Shown: positions 1-8,992 of the stretch, piece after piece | Numbering within the stretch: the stretch's first letter is position 1 | How the letters are laid out: every line of letters starts with the position of its first letter | Source: Mycobacterium sp. shizuoka-1 | Lineage (GTDB): Bacteria > Actinomycetota > Actinomycetes > Mycobacteriales > Mycobacteriaceae | Direction: 5' to 3' | Assembly (NCBI RefSeq): GCF_002723835.1 | Contig: NZ_BEWG01000022.1 | Span: 18,041-82,040 of the forward strand | Length of the DNA: 64,000 bases | Made by a program: the position numbers and the translations under genes | Notes under the pieces: generated by a model | What the model saw: only the letters and a program-made list of their open reading frames with translations | Database searches by the model: none | Told to the model about the DNA's origin: nothing

Positions 1-513
1 TCCGGCGGGGTGAACTGCACCGGTGCCACGATCTGCCACACCGATCCGCGCACCCACACCACCACGCTGACCTACCCGGACGGCGTCGTCGCCGTCGTCG
101 AACGCATCAACGACCTTGCCGTCGTCGCCTACCGGTCGCTGGGTGCGGCCGTCCTCGGCCATCTCGACCCCCTGCCCCCCGCCGAGCCCGCACCCGAACC
201 CGCGTCGGTGCCCGCATCGCCGGCACCCGACCCTGCGCCCGCCGACGAGCCGGCCGGTGCCCCGGCCGCTCCCGCCGCCAGCGTCGGGCCACGGCTGAAC
301 GTCATGCGGCCTGCACCTGACTTCACCCCGGGCCGGCCCGCCGCACCGAGCAGCTCCGGTGGCGCCAAGCCCGCGCTGGCCGACACCACCGAGAAATTCG
401 TGACCAACGTGCTGACCCAGGTGTCGGACACGGTCAATCGCCTGTTCAAGCGCGACGGCGCGCGCTCCGGTGTCGGCAAACCGAGCACCCCGGCGCCCAC
501 CGCCGACGAATGA
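1..513 (+). CDS. 3' part of a Pro/Ala-rich protein, cut by the window edge
   Basis: The reading frame is open from the first base and stops with TGA at 511-513, so the true start is probably upstream of the window; an internal GTG at 10 is also possible. The visible part has a short ordered N-terminal stretch (NCTGATICHTDPRTHTTTLT) followed by about 80 residues rich in Pro, Ala and Glu, then a polar tail with a predicted amphipathic stretch (KFVTNVLTQVSDTVNRLFK). Low-complexity Pro/Ala tails of this kind are common in mycobacterial envelope or secreted proteins. I do not recognise the family and assign no function. Confidence 0.55.
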   Translation, partial: SGGVNCTGATICHTDPRTHTTTLTYPDGVVAVVERINDLAVVAYRSLGAAVLGHLDPLPPAEPAPEPASVPASPAPDPAPADEPAGAPAAPAASVGPRLNVMRPAPDFTPGRPAAPSSSGGAKPALADTTEKFVTNVLTQVSDTVNRLFKRDGARSGVGKPSTPAPTADE

Positions 514-625
514 TCGAGGCCACCGGCGAGGTGTAAAACCCGCCGGATCGGGAACGCAACGACGGTCCCCCGGTGCTCGCCGCACGTCAAACGAGCGCCA
601 CTTCAAGGCAATTCGCGACAGGACC

Positions 626-1543
626 ATGAACTCACTGACGACCACGTATCTGGCTGACGGCCAGTGGCACGACTTCTGGAACGGCAACCTCGGCGAGTGG
701 CTGCGCACCAAGGGACTGCACATCGTGCTGGTGATCGTCGCCGCATTGCTGGCCACCCGGTTGATCCGGTGGATCGCCGGCAAGATCGCCCGTCGCCTGG
801 ACACCGGACACGAGTTGGTGCGCTCGGAGACCGCCAAGCACCGCGCCGCCGTCGCCTCGGTGATCTCCTCGGTGGCGATTGCACTCCTGTACGTCCTGGT
901 CGCCGTGGACATCATCGACCAACTCGGCCTGCCGATCGGTTCGCTCGTCGCGCCGGCCGCCGTGCTCGGCGCCGCCCTCGGTTTCGGCGCTCAGCGGGTG
1001 GTGCAGGACCTGCTGTCCGGGTTCTTCATCATCACCGAGCGGCAGTACGGCTTCGGCGACCTGGTGTCGCTGACGGTCACCGGATCCTCGGAGGCGCAGG
1101 GCACCGTCGAGGACGTCACCCTGCGGGTGACCAAACTGCGCACCAGCGACGGCGAAGTGTTCACCATCCCCAACGGCCAGATCGTCAAGGCGCTGAACCT
1201 GTCCAAGGACTGGGCCCGCGCCGTCGTCGACATCCCGGTGCCGACCAGCGCCGACCTGAACACGGTCAACGACGTTCTGCACGACGTGGCGACCGCGGCG
1301 ACCACCGACGCCCGCCTGGAGCAGCTACTGCTCGACGAGCCCGCCCTGATGGGCGTGGAAAGCATCAAGCTCGACATCGTGAATCTGCGGATGGTGGCGC
1401 GCACCCTGCCGGGCAAGCAGTTCGAGGTCGGCCGGGTGCTGCGCGCCATGGTGCTGCGCTCGCTGCATCAGGCCGGGATCGCCAGCTCCGCCAAGACGAC
1501 GACGGTCAGCACGATGGCCGGCACCAGCTCCGGGACGGGCTAG
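626..1543 (+). CDS. MscS-family mechanosensitive ion channel, 305 aa
   Basis: Likely a pressure-release channel of the small-conductance mechanosensitive family in the cytoplasmic membrane. Two or three N-terminal hydrophobic helices are followed by the pore-lining TM3 signature ([20 protein letters not shown]), then the beta domain ([27 protein letters not shown]) and a C-terminal alpha/beta region. About 300 residues is typical for MscS. I chose ATG 626 because it begins just before the first helix; the same frame is open further upstream from 470, but that extension is Arg/Pro-rich and overlaps the preceding gene. Its stop lies inside a CTAG shared with the stop of the convergent htpX. Family identity is secure, the gating stimulus is inferred. 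Confidence 0.85.
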   Translation: MNSLTTTYLADGQWHDFWNGNLGEWLRTKGLHIVLVIVAALLATRLIRWIAGKIARRLDTGHELVRSETAKHRAAVASVISSVAIALLYVLVAVDIIDQLGLPIGSLVAPAAVLGAALGFGAQRVVQDLLSGFFIITERQYGFGDLVSLTVTGSSEAQGTVEDVTLRVTKLRTSDGEVFTIPNGQIVKALNLSKDWARAVVDIPVPTSADLNTVNDVLHDVATAATTDARLEQLLLDEPALMGVESIKLDIVNLRMVARTLPGKQFEVGRVLRAMVLRSLHQAGIASSAKTTTVSTMAGTSSGTG

Positions 1544-2406
1544 TACCCGGCCATCTTCTCCAGCCGGGCGATCCGGTCCGGGATCGGCGGATGGGTGGAG
1601 AACAGCTTGCCGATCTTCTCGCCCGAGCGAAACGGGCTGGCAATCATCAGATGCGCCTGGTCGGCCAGCTGTGGCTCGGGCGGCAGCGGGGCGTTCTCGA
1701 CGCCACCGCTGATCTTGCGCAGCGCCGAGGCCAGCGCCAGCGGGTCGCCGGACAACTCGGCCCCGGACTCGTCGGCCTGGTACTCCCGCGAGCGGGAGAC
1801 CGCCAGCCGGATCAGCGAGGCGGCGATCGGACCCAGCAGGGAAACCAGCAGCAGCGCAAACGGATTGGCACCGCCTTCGCGGTTGCCGCCACCGAACATC
1901 CCGGCGAACATCGCGACGTTGGCCAGTGCGGTGATCACCGAGGCCAGCGCACCGGCCACACAGGAGATCAGGATGTCGCGGTTGTACACGTGCGACAGTT
2001 CGTGACCCAGCACCGCGCGCAGTTCGCGTTCGCTGAGCAGGTCGAGGATCCCGGTGGTCACGCAGACCGCCGCGTTGCGCGGGTTACGACCCGTCGCGAA
2101 CGCGTTCGGGTTGGCGGTGTCACTGATGTAGAGCCGCGGCATCGGCTGGTGCGCGGTGGTGGCCAGCTCGCGGACCATGGCGTAGATCTGCGGGGCCTGC
2201 ACCTCGGTGATCGGCTGAGCGTGCATGGCGCGCAACGCCATCTTGTCGGAGTTGAAGTACACGTAGGCGTTCATGCCGAGGGCGAAGATCAGCGCCAGGA
2301 ACATCACGTTGCGGCCGAACAGCGAACCGATGAAGACGATGAGCGCCGACATCCCGACAAGCAGCATGAACGTTTTGAACGTGTTGGCGGTCGGGTGCCA
2401 GGTCAT
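1540..2406 (-). CDS. htpX: Protease HtpX homolog (M48 metalloprotease), 288 aa
   Basis: Membrane-bound zinc endopeptidase for quality control of misfolded membrane proteins. Two N-terminal hydrophobic segments lie at about residues 12-30 and 33-52, and the catalytic HELSH is at 135-139, with downstream Glu candidates in [12 protein letters not shown] for the third zinc ligand. Two further hydrophobic segments follow the zinc site. Length matches the mycobacterial family. A strong AGGAGG Shine-Dalgarno sits just upstream of ATG 2406. Gene order grcC then htpX on this strand matches what I recall of Rv0562-Rv0563. The gene converges on the MscS gene, and the two stop codons share one CTAG tetranucleotide. 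Confidence 0.95.
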   Translation of the reverse strand: MTWHPTANTFKTFMLLVGMSALIVFIGSLFGRNVMFLALIFALGMNAYVYFNSDKMALRAMHAQPITEVQAPQIYAMVRELATTAHQPMPRLYISDTANPNAFATGRNPRNAAVCVTTGILDLLSERELRAVLGHELSHVYNRDILISCVAGALASVITALANVAMFAGMFGGGNREGGANPFALLLVSLLGPIAASLIRLAVSRSREYQADESGAELSGDPLALASALRKISGGVENAPLPPEPQLADQAHLMIASPFRSGEKIGKLFSTHPPIPDRIARLEKMAGY

Positions 2407-2482
2407 CGAGTTCCTCCTAGGAGCAAACGCACTCTCACGGGAGGTTAACGCCTCGAACCGACTACCAGGTTCCGCGAATCGC

Positions 2483-3490
2483 TCAGCCGTGCCGGTTGAT
2501 CGTGTAGTCCATCAGCGAAGCCAGCGCACGCCGGCCCGGGACATCGGGCAACCCGGCCAGCTCCTGGCCGGCCTCCTCGGCGTAGCGCTGCACGGTGGCC
2601 TTGGCTTTGGCGATGCCGTCGCCGGCGCGCAGCAGCGCCAGCGCCTCGGCCAGGGCGTCGTCGTCTTCGATCGGGCCTCTCACCAGCTCACGTAGCCGGT
2701 CGGCGTCCGGGCCGGTACCTTGCAGCGCGTACAGCACCGGCAGGGTGTGCACCCCTTCACGCAGATCGGTGCCGGGCAGCTTGCCCGACTCGTCGGGGTC
2801 GCTGTCGATGTCGATGATGTCGTCCGAGATCTGGAATGCAGTACCGACGATGCCGCCGAGCCGGCTCAGCCGCTCGACCTGGTCCTCGGTGGCCCCGGCG
2901 AAGGTCGCACCGAACCGGCCCGAGGCCGCGATCAGGCAGGCGGTCTTCTCGTAGACCACCTTCAGGTAGTGCTCGACCGGATCGACGCCGTTGGTGTTGC
3001 CCTTGGTTTCGCGCATCTGGCCGGTCACCAGCTGGGCGAAGGTCTCGGCGATGATGCGCACCGCGTCCGGGCCCAGCCGGCTCACCAACCGCGAGGCCGT
3101 CGCGAACAGGTAGTCGCCGGCCAGGATCGCGATGTTGTTGCCCCAGCGGGCGTTGGCGCTGGGCGCCCCGCGGCGCATCTGCGCCTCGTCCATCACGTCG
3201 TCGTGATACAGCGTGGCCAGGTGTACCAGCTCGATGACGGCGCCGGCCACGGTCACCTGCCAGGCGTCCGGGTCGGGGCCGATCTGCGCGGAGAGCACCG
3301 TGAACAGCGGCCGGAACCGCTTTCCGCCGGCCTCGAACAGGTGCACCACGGCCTCGGTCATGAGCTCGTCGCCGCCGCGAAGTTCGATGCTCATGAGCTC
3401 TTCGACCCGGCCCACACCGTCGCGGACGCTCTGGGCGAACGCCGGGTCGCCGAAGTCCACCCCTGCTACCACCGTCGCCGGAGTTCTCAC
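2483..3490 (-). CDS. grcC1: All-trans polyprenyl diphosphate synthase (GrcC1-like), 335 aa
   Basis: Trans-prenyl chain elongation, presumably supplying the polyprenyl diphosphate used by MenA to make the menaquinone side chain. Both Asp-rich motifs are present: DDVMD at 97-101 and DDIID at 223-227, together with the GGKRFRP substrate-binding motif near residue 55. The protein matches Rv0562 (GrcC1) in length and in most of the sequence I remember. Start GTG 3490 gives an N-terminus ([10 protein letters not shown]) like that homologue; the open frame continues upstream but is Arg-rich and antisense to menJ. The start lies 6 nt after TATGTT, so the mRNA is probably leaderless and divergent from menJ. 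Chain length made is not readable from sequence. Confidence 0.92.
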   Translation of the reverse strand: MRTPATVVAGVDFGDPAFAQSVRDGVGRVEELMSIELRGGDELMTEAVVHLFEAGGKRFRPLFTVLSAQIGPDPDAWQVTVAGAVIELVHLATLYHDDVMDEAQMRRGAPSANARWGNNIAILAGDYLFATASRLVSRLGPDAVRIIAETFAQLVTGQMRETKGNTNGVDPVEHYLKVVYEKTACLIAASGRFGATFAGATEDQVERLSRLGGIVGTAFQISDDIIDIDSDPDESGKLPGTDLREGVHTLPVLYALQGTGPDADRLRELVRGPIEDDDALAEALALLRAGDGIAKAKATVQRYAEEAGQELAGLPDVPGRRALASLMDYTINRHG

Positions 3491-3496
3491 CCTGCC

Positions 3497-3510
3497 AACA
3501 TACTGGGGGC
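3497..3510. promoter_or_regulatory. Compact bidirectional leaderless promoter, grcC1/menJ
   Basis: Only 20 bp separate the two start codons. On the minus strand TATGTT (3502-3497) fits the mycobacterial -10 consensus TANNNT and is followed by 6 nt and then GTG 3490. On the plus strand CATACT (3499-3504) is followed by 6 nt and then ATG 3511. The two -10 elements overlap by four bases, so the polymerases should compete for the same site. Confidence 0.6.
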
Positions 3511-4734
3511 ATGGATACTCGGTCAGACGTGGTCGTCGTCGGGGCCGGGCCCGCCGGGTCGGCGGCCGCCGCCTGGGCCGCCCGTGCCGGCCGCGACGTG
3601 CTGGTGATCGACGCCGCCGAGTTCCCCCGGGACAAGCCCTGCGGCGACGGCCTGACCCCCCGCGCGGTGCTGGAGCTGCAGCGCCTCGGCCTGGGCGACT
3701 GGCTCGACGGCCACATCCGCCATCACGGTCTGCGACTGACGGGCTTCGGCGCCGACGTCGAGGTGCCCTGGCCCGGCCCGTCGTTTCCGGGCAGCGGGTC
3801 GGCGGTGCCCCGCACACAACTCGACGACCGGATCCGCAAGGTCGCCGAGGATGCCGGCGCGGCGATGCTGCTCGGTGTCAAAGCCGTCGACGTTTCGACC
3901 GACTCGCACGGCCGGGTGGACGCGGTGATCTTGGCCGACGGGTCGCGGGTGTCGTGCCGCTGGGTGATCGTGGCCGACGGCGCGCGCTCCCCGTTCGGTC
4001 GCGTGCTCGGCCGGCAGTGGCACCAGGAGACGGTGTACGGGGTGGCCGTGCGCGGATATGCGGCCTCGCCGCGGTCCTCGGAGCCGTGGATCTCCTCGGA
4101 TCTCGAGCTGCGGTCTGTCGACGGGCAGGTGCTGCCCGGCTACGGCTGGATCTTCCCGCTGGGCAACGGCGAGGTGAACATCGGCGTCGGCGCGCTGGCC
4201 ACCGCCAAGCGGCCCGCCGACGTGGCATTGCGCCCGCTGATCAAGCACTACACCGACCTCAAGCGGGCGTCCTGGGGCTTCGACGGGCCGCCGCGGGCGG
4301 TGTCGTCGGCGTTGCTGCCGATGGGCGGCGCGGTATCCGGCGTGGCCGGACCCAACTGGATGCTCATCGGCGACGCCGCGGCGTGTGTGAATCCGCTCAA
4401 CGGCGAGGGCATCGACTACGGCCTGGAGACCGGGCGGCTGGCCGCGCAGATGGTGGAGGACGCCGGCGATCTCTCTCAGGCCTGGCCGGCGCTGCTGCAG
4501 GCGCACTACGGGCGCGGCTTCTCGGTGGCCCGCCGGCTGGGCCTGCTGCTGACCCTGCCCCGGTTCCTGCCGCTGACCGGGCCGATCGCGATGCGGTCGT
4601 CGCGGCTGATGGGAGTGGCCGTGCGGGTGATGGGCAATCTGGTGACCGACGAGGACGCCGACCTGGTGGCGCGGGTCTGGCGGGTCGCGGGCACAGGGTC
4701 GCGGATGGTGGATCGGCGCAAGCCGTTCAGCTGA
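3511..4734 (+). CDS. menJ: Menaquinone reductase MenJ (FAD-dependent), 407 aa
   Basis: Member of the geranylgeranyl-reductase flavoprotein family; the M. tuberculosis homologue Rv0561c saturates one isoprene double bond of menaquinone. The FAD dinucleotide motif GAGPAGSAA is at 11-19, the family motif KPCGDGLTPRA is at 42-52, and the second FAD motif GDAAACVNPLNGEG is at 287-300. The length matches the 408-aa homologue closely. The ATG follows a -10-like CATACT by 6 nt, with no Shine-Dalgarno, so a leaderless start is likely. It is divergent from the prenyl chain synthase gene, a pairing that makes sense because MenJ modifies the chain that enzyme makes. A strong hairpin follows the stop. Confidence 0.94.
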   Translation: MDTRSDVVVVGAGPAGSAAAAWAARAGRDVLVIDAAEFPRDKPCGDGLTPRAVLELQRLGLGDWLDGHIRHHGLRLTGFGADVEVPWPGPSFPGSGSAVPRTQLDDRIRKVAEDAGAAMLLGVKAVDVSTDSHGRVDAVILADGSRVSCRWVIVADGARSPFGRVLGRQWHQETVYGVAVRGYAASPRSSEPWISSDLELRSVDGQVLPGYGWIFPLGNGEVNIGVGALATAKRPADVALRPLIKHYTDLKRASWGFDGPPRAVSSALLPMGGAVSGVAGPNWMLIGDAAACVNPLNGEGIDYGLETGRLAAQMVEDAGDLSQAWPALLQAHYGRGFSVARRLGLLLTLPRFLPLTGPIAMRSSRLMGVAVRVMGNLVTDEDADLVARVWRVAGTGSRMVDRRKPFS

Positions 4735-4743
4735 GAGCCGCCA

Positions 4744-4805
4744 CGTTGAGTGAGCGCTGACGCAGCGATCGACGGGGTTTTCGCGCCGTCAGCGCTCACT
4801 CAACG
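4744..4805. terminator. Perfect 19-bp inverted repeat after menJ
   Basis: Arms at 4744-4762 and 4787-4805 are exact reverse complements, separated by 24 nt. It starts 10 nt after the menJ stop and ends before the next promoter. There is no U-tract, so it would be a non-canonical terminator or a 3'-end stabiliser. I saw no second copy in this window. Confidence 0.65.
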
Positions 4806-4828
4806 ACGCGACCGTCCAAATGACAAAT

Positions 4829-4860
4829 TTGACAAAACTTGGGCCGGATATGGCTAAGCT
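4829..4860 (+). promoter_or_regulatory. Promoter of the PYROXD2-like gene
   Basis: A perfect TTGACA at 4829-4834 and TAAGCT at 4855-4860 (TANNNT) are followed by 7 nt and ATG 4868, consistent with a leaderless transcript. The 20-bp spacing is longer than usual. The -35 lies within a short direct repeat (TGACAAA at 4821 and 4831 region). Confidence 0.5.
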
Positions 4861-4867
4861 CCGCCGC

Positions 4868-6433
4868 ATGACTGATTACGACGCGATCATCGTCGGGGCC
4901 GGACACAACGGCCTGACCGCAGCGGTGGTGCTGCAACGAGCGGGGCTGCGCACGCTGTGCCTGGAAGCCAACACCTACAGCGGCGGTATGGCGGCGACCG
5001 TCGAGCTGATCGACGGGTTCAAGTACGAGATCGCCGGATCCGTGCGGTTCCCCACTGCGCAGAAGATCAACAGCGAACTCGGCCTGGACACCCTGCCGAC
5101 CATCGAGTCGGAAATCATGTCGGTCAACCTCGGCGAACACGGCGAGGAAGCGATGGTCTTCCACAGCGACCCGATGGCGATGATGACCCATCTCAACGAG
5201 AAACACGGCATGGAAGCCGTGATGGCGATGGCGAATCTGTACGCCTGGAGTACCGGCCCCGGCAAGGCGCTCGGCCGGTTCGACGCGTTGGCACTGCCCA
5301 AGACCATCGACGAGATGTACGCGTGTGCCGCCGACGAGAACGAACGCCGAGCAATCCACGAGATGCTGTTCGGCTCGGCGATGGACGTCATCGACCGCTT
5401 CCTGCCCGACAAGGAAAAGCACGCCGTCATCCGGGGCATGCTGGCGTTCTTGGCGGTGAACTCCACCTACCGCGGCCCGTACACCCCCGGCAGCGCAACA
5501 TGTTTGGCGTTCGCGATGGCGATGCCCCCAGAAGGTGGGCAGATGACCACCAAGCTCAAGGGCGGCATCGGGGTGCTCTCCGACCATCTCAAAGCACTGT
5601 TCACCGAGGCCGCCGGACAGATCCGCTACCGCACCAAGGTCGAGCAGATCCTCGTCGAGGACGGCAAGGTGACCGGAGTTCGACTCAAGGACGGTGAAGT
5701 GATCACCGCACCCATCGTGGTGTCGAACCTCGCGCCCGAGACCACGCTGCTGGACCTCGTTGGGGTGGACCATCTTCCGTCCTCGCTGGTGACCCGCCTC
5801 GGCGGCCGCGACCACCGGGCGTCGTTCATGCAGATCCACTTCGCCCTCGATGGGCCGCCGGAATACGCCGCGCCCTACGACTTCCTGAACGCCCCCGGCA
5901 TGCAGATGTCGGTGGGCATGTTCGGCTCGCCCGAAGAACAACAGCGCCAATGGGAGATGGCGCGTGCCGGTGAGGTCCCCGACAACCCCGCACTGTCGAT
6001 CCAGATGCCGACGGTCGGCGATCCCGAGATGGCTCCCCCGGGTAAGCACGCGGCCAGCGTGTACGCCTACGGCTTCCCCATCGAGGCGCCGCGCGACCAA
6101 CACGGCCACCTGAAAACCGTGATGGCGCAACGGGTCGTCGACAAGATCACCCGGTATGCCCCGAACTTCAAGGACATCCTGATCCGCGACATCACCTTCG
6201 CGCCGTATCACATGAACACCATGTTCGCCGCGCCCAACGGTGACTTCTGCCACGGCCTGTTGCAGCCGGAACTGATGGGGCCGAACCGGCCGGGGCCCAA
6301 GGGTTTCCTGGACGAGCCGATCCCGATCGAGGGGCTCTACCTCGGCGGCGCCGGCTGCCACGGCGGCCCGGGCATCACGTTCATCCCCGGCTACAACGCC
6401 GGCTACCAGGTGCTGGCCGACGCCGGCCGCTAG
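4868..6433 (+). CDS. PYROXD2-like FAD-dependent oxidoreductase, 521 aa
   Basis: Flavoprotein of the phytoene-desaturase/PYROXD2 superfamily. The N-terminal Rossmann motif IIVGAGHNGLTAA is near residues 7-19, and the conserved C-terminal FAD-contact region (LYLGGAGCHGGPGITFIPGY) closes the protein, as in CrtI-like enzymes. About 520 residues is usual for the family. I chose ATG 4868 because TAAGCT lies 7 nt upstream and the protein then begins right at the dinucleotide fold; an in-frame ATG at 4820 would add a tail lacking conserved features. The substrate is unknown: no carotenoid genes lie nearby, so a lipid or isoprenoid role is only a guess from its position next to menJ. It converges on the HAD gene. 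Confidence 0.85.
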   Translation: MTDYDAIIVGAGHNGLTAAVVLQRAGLRTLCLEANTYSGGMAATVELIDGFKYEIAGSVRFPTAQKINSELGLDTLPTIESEIMSVNLGEHGEEAMVFHSDPMAMMTHLNEKHGMEAVMAMANLYAWSTGPGKALGRFDALALPKTIDEMYACAADENERRAIHEMLFGSAMDVIDRFLPDKEKHAVIRGMLAFLAVNSTYRGPYTPGSATCLAFAMAMPPEGGQMTTKLKGGIGVLSDHLKALFTEAAGQIRYRTKVEQILVEDGKVTGVRLKDGEVITAPIVVSNLAPETTLLDLVGVDHLPSSLVTRLGGRDHRASFMQIHFALDGPPEYAAPYDFLNAPGMQMSVGMFGSPEEQQRQWEMARAGEVPDNPALSIQMPTVGDPEMAPPGKHAASVYAYGFPIEAPRDQHGHLKTVMAQRVVDKITRYAPNFKDILIRDITFAPYHMNTMFAAPNGDFCHGLLQPELMGPNRPGPKGFLDEPIPIEGLYLGGAGCHGGPGITFIPGYNAGYQVLADAGR

Positions 6434-6440
6434 CGTTTTC

Positions 6441-6497
6441 TAGCGATTTCGGCGCGTTTTCCGCCGCTGAGCGAACGAAAACGCGCCGAAATCGCTA
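6441..6497. repeat. Dispersed palindromic element A, copy 1
   Basis: A 57-bp stem-loop with perfect 20-bp arms (6441-6460 and 6478-6497) and a 17-nt loop. It lies between two converging genes, and its right arm contains the stop codon of the HAD gene. It is 54/57 identical to the element at 25979-26035 by hand alignment. Confidence 0.85.
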
Positions 6498-7112
6498 CTT
6501 GCCCAGGGCATCGGCGATCGCGAGCAGGTCGGTGCCCACGATGTCGGGCTGCGGGCCGATCGGCATCAGTGCCTGGCCGGCGCGCGCCACGAACGCGCCA
6601 CGACAGCCTGCGGTGAGCGCGCCGGCGATGTCCCAGCCGTGTGCGGCGACGAGACGCACATCGCGCAGCGGCACCCCGAGTGTGCTGCTGACATGCCGGT
6701 AGGCCTCGGGGCGCGGTTTGAGGGCGCGCACCGTGTCCGCCGACAGGATGGCGTCGAAAAGCGCTGTCACACCGTTGAACTCGAACTGTTCAGTCACCAC
6801 CGACAGCGGCGAGTTGGTGAGCGCGACCACCGTGAAGGCGCGCAGCCGCTCCAGGGCGGGCACCACATCGGGGTGTAACGGCAGCTCCCGCATGCGGTCG
6901 GGCAGCTCATCGGCGCCGGGCAGGCCGAGCATCTCCAACGCCGCACGCTGAGCGCTCGGATAGTCGACGTAGTCGCCGGTGAGCCCGCCGACGAACGAGA
7001 TCTGCAGCATCTGGGCGAACCACCGCCTGCGGTTGTCCGCGCCGCCCACGAGCTCGTCGAGCGGGCTGAGGTCGAGCAGGGTTTCGTTGACGTCGAATGC
7101 GAGGACCGGCAT
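6495..7112 (-). CDS. HAD-superfamily hydrolase, type II haloacid dehalogenase-like, 205 aa
   Basis: The N-terminal nucleophile motif DVNETLLD (residues 7-14), the Ser/Thr motif TNSP near 98 and the distal HGWDIAGA motif place it with type II (S)-2-haloacid dehalogenases, which remove halide from 2-haloalkanoates through an aspartyl ester. A conserved Lys candidate lies in ALKPRPEAYR. The protein is slightly shorter than the usual 220-230 residues. It follows menG by only 9 bp on the same strand and is probably co-transcribed with it. Many members of this group act on phosphates or unknown substrates, so the haloacid activity is a family-level prediction. Its stop codon lies within palindromic element A. 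Confidence 0.8.
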   Translation of the reverse strand: MPVLAFDVNETLLDLSPLDELVGGADNRRRWFAQMLQISFVGGLTGDYVDYPSAQRAALEMLGLPGADELPDRMRELPLHPDVVPALERLRAFTVVALTNSPLSVVTEQFEFNGVTALFDAILSADTVRALKPRPEAYRHVSSTLGVPLRDVRLVAAHGWDIAGALTAGCRGAFVARAGQALMPIGPQPDIVGTDLLAIADALGK

Positions 7113-7121
7113 CCCTCCGGC

Positions 7122-7811
7122 CTACTCCGGTTTGACCGCCGCGTGCAAGGCGACGATGCCGCCGGTGAGGTTGCGCCAGCGCACATCCGCCCAGCCGGCG
7201 TCGCGGATCTGCCGGGCCAGCGTCGCCTGATCGGGCCAGGCCCGAATGGACTCGGCCAGATAGACATAGGCCTCCGGATTGCTCGACACCGCGCGGGCCA
7301 CCCGCGGCAGCGCCTGCATCAGGTACTCCTTGTAGACGGTCGAGAACACCGGAACGACCGGGGTGGAGAACTCGCACACCACCAACCGCCCGCCGGGGCG
7401 GGTCACCCGGGCCATCTCGCGCAGACCGGCCGGGTGGTCGACGACATTGCGCAGCCCGAAACTGATCGTCACCGCGTCGAACACCGCGTCGCCGAACGGC
7501 AGTTTGGTGGCGTCGGCCGCCGCCTTGGGCACGGGCCGCGCGGCGCCGGCGCGCAGCATGCCGACCGAGAAGTCCGCCGCCACGCACCATGCCCCGGAGC
7601 GGGCCAGTTCGACCGTCGACACCGCCGTCCCGGCCGCCAGGTCCAGCACCCGGTCGCCGGGCCCGATGCCCAGCGCCGCGCGGGTCGCCCGCCGCCACGA
7701 GCGGTCCTGTCCCAGCGAGAGCACGGTGTTGGTGATGTCATAGCGACGCGCGACGGCATCGAACATCGACGCCACATCCCGGGGATCCTTGTCCAGCGTC
7801 GCGCGGCTCAC
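7122..7811 (-). CDS. menG: Demethylmenaquinone methyltransferase MenG/UbiE, 229 aa
   Basis: SAM-dependent methyltransferase for the last step of menaquinone synthesis, demethylmenaquinone to menaquinone. Family signatures are [19 protein letters not shown] near 23-41, the SAM motif DLAAGTA at 57-63 and the UbiE hallmark [19 protein letters not shown] in the middle. Length is standard. GTG 7811 is preceded by TAGCGT with 7 nt spacing, so the transcript is probably leaderless. In M. tuberculosis the homologue (Rv0558) sits beside mgtA; here a small gene and an SDR intervene. A HAD hydrolase follows in the same direction. Confidence 0.94.
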   Translation of the reverse strand: MSRATLDKDPRDVASMFDAVARRYDITNTVLSLGQDRSWRRATRAALGIGPGDRVLDLAAGTAVSTVELARSGAWCVAADFSVGMLRAGAARPVPKAAADATKLPFGDAVFDAVTISFGLRNVVDHPAGLREMARVTRPGGRLVVCEFSTPVVPVFSTVYKEYLMQALPRVARAVSSNPEAYVYLAESIRAWPDQATLARQIRDAGWADVRWRNLTGGIVALHAAVKPE

Positions 7812-7818
7812 GGTGCCG

Positions 7819-7824
7819 ACGCTA
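7819..7824 (-). promoter_or_regulatory. -10 element of menG (TAGCGT, N7, GTG)
   Basis: TAGCGT reading down the minus strand fits TANNNT and is separated by 7 nt from GTG 7811, the arrangement of a leaderless mycobacterial transcript. Confidence 0.5.
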
Positions 7825-7867
7825 CCCGAGTGGGAATCATCGGCGGGCGCAGGCGTTGGCTACGACC

Positions 7868-8692
7868 ATGAGCGAAAAAGTCTGGTTCATCACCGGCACG
7901 TCCCGCGGCTTCGGCCGGGAGTGGGCGATCGCCGCCCTGGAGCGCGGCGACAAGGTCGCCGCCACCGCCCGCGACACCGGCACCCTGCGGGATCTGGTCG
8001 CCAAGTACGGCGACGCGATCCTGCCGATCCAGCTCGACGTCACCGACCGGGAGGCCGACTTCGCCGCGGTCGCGCGGGCCCATGACCACTTCGGCCGGCT
8101 CGACATCGTGGTCAACAACGCCGGCTACGGCCACTTCGGCTTCATCGAGGAACTGTCCGAATCCGACGCCCGCGACCAGCTCGAGACCAACGTGTTCGGC
8201 GCGCTGTGGATCACCCAGGCCGCCCTGCCCTATCTGCGGGCCCAGGGCAGCGGCCACATCATCCAGGTGTCGTCGATCGGCGGCATCACCGCGTTCCCGC
8301 TCGTCGGCATCTACCACGCCTCCAAATGGGCGCTGGAGGGTTTCTCCCAGGCACTGGCCCAAGAGGTTGCGCCGTTCGGCATCCACGTCACGCTGATCGA
8401 GCCGGGCGGCTTCGACACCGATTGGTCCGGCTCGTCGTCACGTACCTCCGCAGAGTTGCCCGATTACGCCGACCTGCACCGTCAGGTCGCCGAGGCCCGC
8501 AAGCAGCGCTGGTCCAAGCCCGGCGATCCGAAGGCGTCGGCTTCGGCCATCCTGAAGGTCGTCGACGCCCCCACCCCGCCGCTGCGGGTGTTCTTCGGGG
8601 AGTCGCCGCTGCAGACAGCAAAGGCGGACTACGAGAGCCGCATCGCGAACTGGGAGCAGTGGCAGCCTGTCGCCGTCGAGGCCCAGGGGTAG
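7868..8692 (+). CDS. Classical short-chain dehydrogenase/reductase, 274 aa
   Basis: NAD(P)-dependent oxidoreductase. The cofactor motif TGTSRGFG is at 9-16, NNAG at 83-86, and the catalytic pair Tyr149/Lys153 lies in YHASKWAL. The Arg and aromatic residues around the glycine motif suggest NADP(H), but this is weak. ATG 7868 starts directly at the Rossmann strand; an in-frame TTG at 7856 would add four residues. Length is typical. No neighbour reveals a substrate. Its TAG stop at 8690-8692 abuts the stop of the converging small gene. Confidence 0.85.
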   Translation: MSEKVWFITGTSRGFGREWAIAALERGDKVAATARDTGTLRDLVAKYGDAILPIQLDVTDREADFAAVARAHDHFGRLDIVVNNAGYGHFGFIEELSESDARDQLETNVFGALWITQAALPYLRAQGSGHIIQVSSIGGITAFPLVGIYHASKWALEGFSQALAQEVAPFGIHVTLIEPGGFDTDWSGSSSRTSAELPDYADLHRQVAEARKQRWSKPGDPKASASAILKVVDAPTPPLRVFFGESPLQTAKADYESRIANWEQWQPVAVEAQG

Positions 8693-8893
8693 CTACATCG
8701 CCTGCGCGTCGACTCTCGGTAATTGACGCGCGCGACTGGCCATGCGTTCGCTGAGGTGAATCAGGCGATCCTCGTGGCCGGCGGGCATGGTGTAAGCCAG
8801 CTTACGGAGTTCGACGGCAAACTCGCCGAGGTCTTGGCGATACGACGCGTCACTCATCAGACGTTCCCCCGTCGTGGAGAGGTGTGTTGACAT
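8693..8893 (-). CDS. Small conserved-looking protein of unknown function, 66 aa
   Basis: A short, charged, Leu- and Arg-containing protein without membrane segment or signal peptide; the region DLGEFAVELRKLAYTMPAGH looks like an amphipathic helix. An internal ATG at 8857 would give 54 residues beginning MSDASYRQDL. It lies downstream of mgtA on the same strand, separated by 99 bp, and its stop touches that of the SDR. I do not recognise the family. Coding is supported mainly by the absence of a better explanation for the interval and a natural amino-acid composition. Confidence 0.5.
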   Translation of the reverse strand: MSTHLSTTGERLMSDASYRQDLGEFAVELRKLAYTMPAGHEDRLIHLSERMASRARQLPRVDAQAM

Positions 8894-8992
8894 TGGCGTT
8901 TTGCGTTCCCCCGCTATGGGTTTCAGTCTGCTCCAGCCCGTAAGGGATGGAAAGGTTTCTCAGCAACAATTAAGAGTACGGTACGGCGTGGC

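Noticed and set aside
664..2448. 594-aa open frame across the MscS and htpX genes
   Set aside because: It is rich in Arg, Gly, Pro and His with no domain, typical of an alternative frame in high-GC DNA; MscS and HtpX explain the region.
3491..3817. 109-residue N-terminal extension of the prenyl synthase
   Set aside because: The extension is Arg-rich, antisense to menJ, and the homologue starts at MRTPATVV, with a -10 six nt before GTG 3490.
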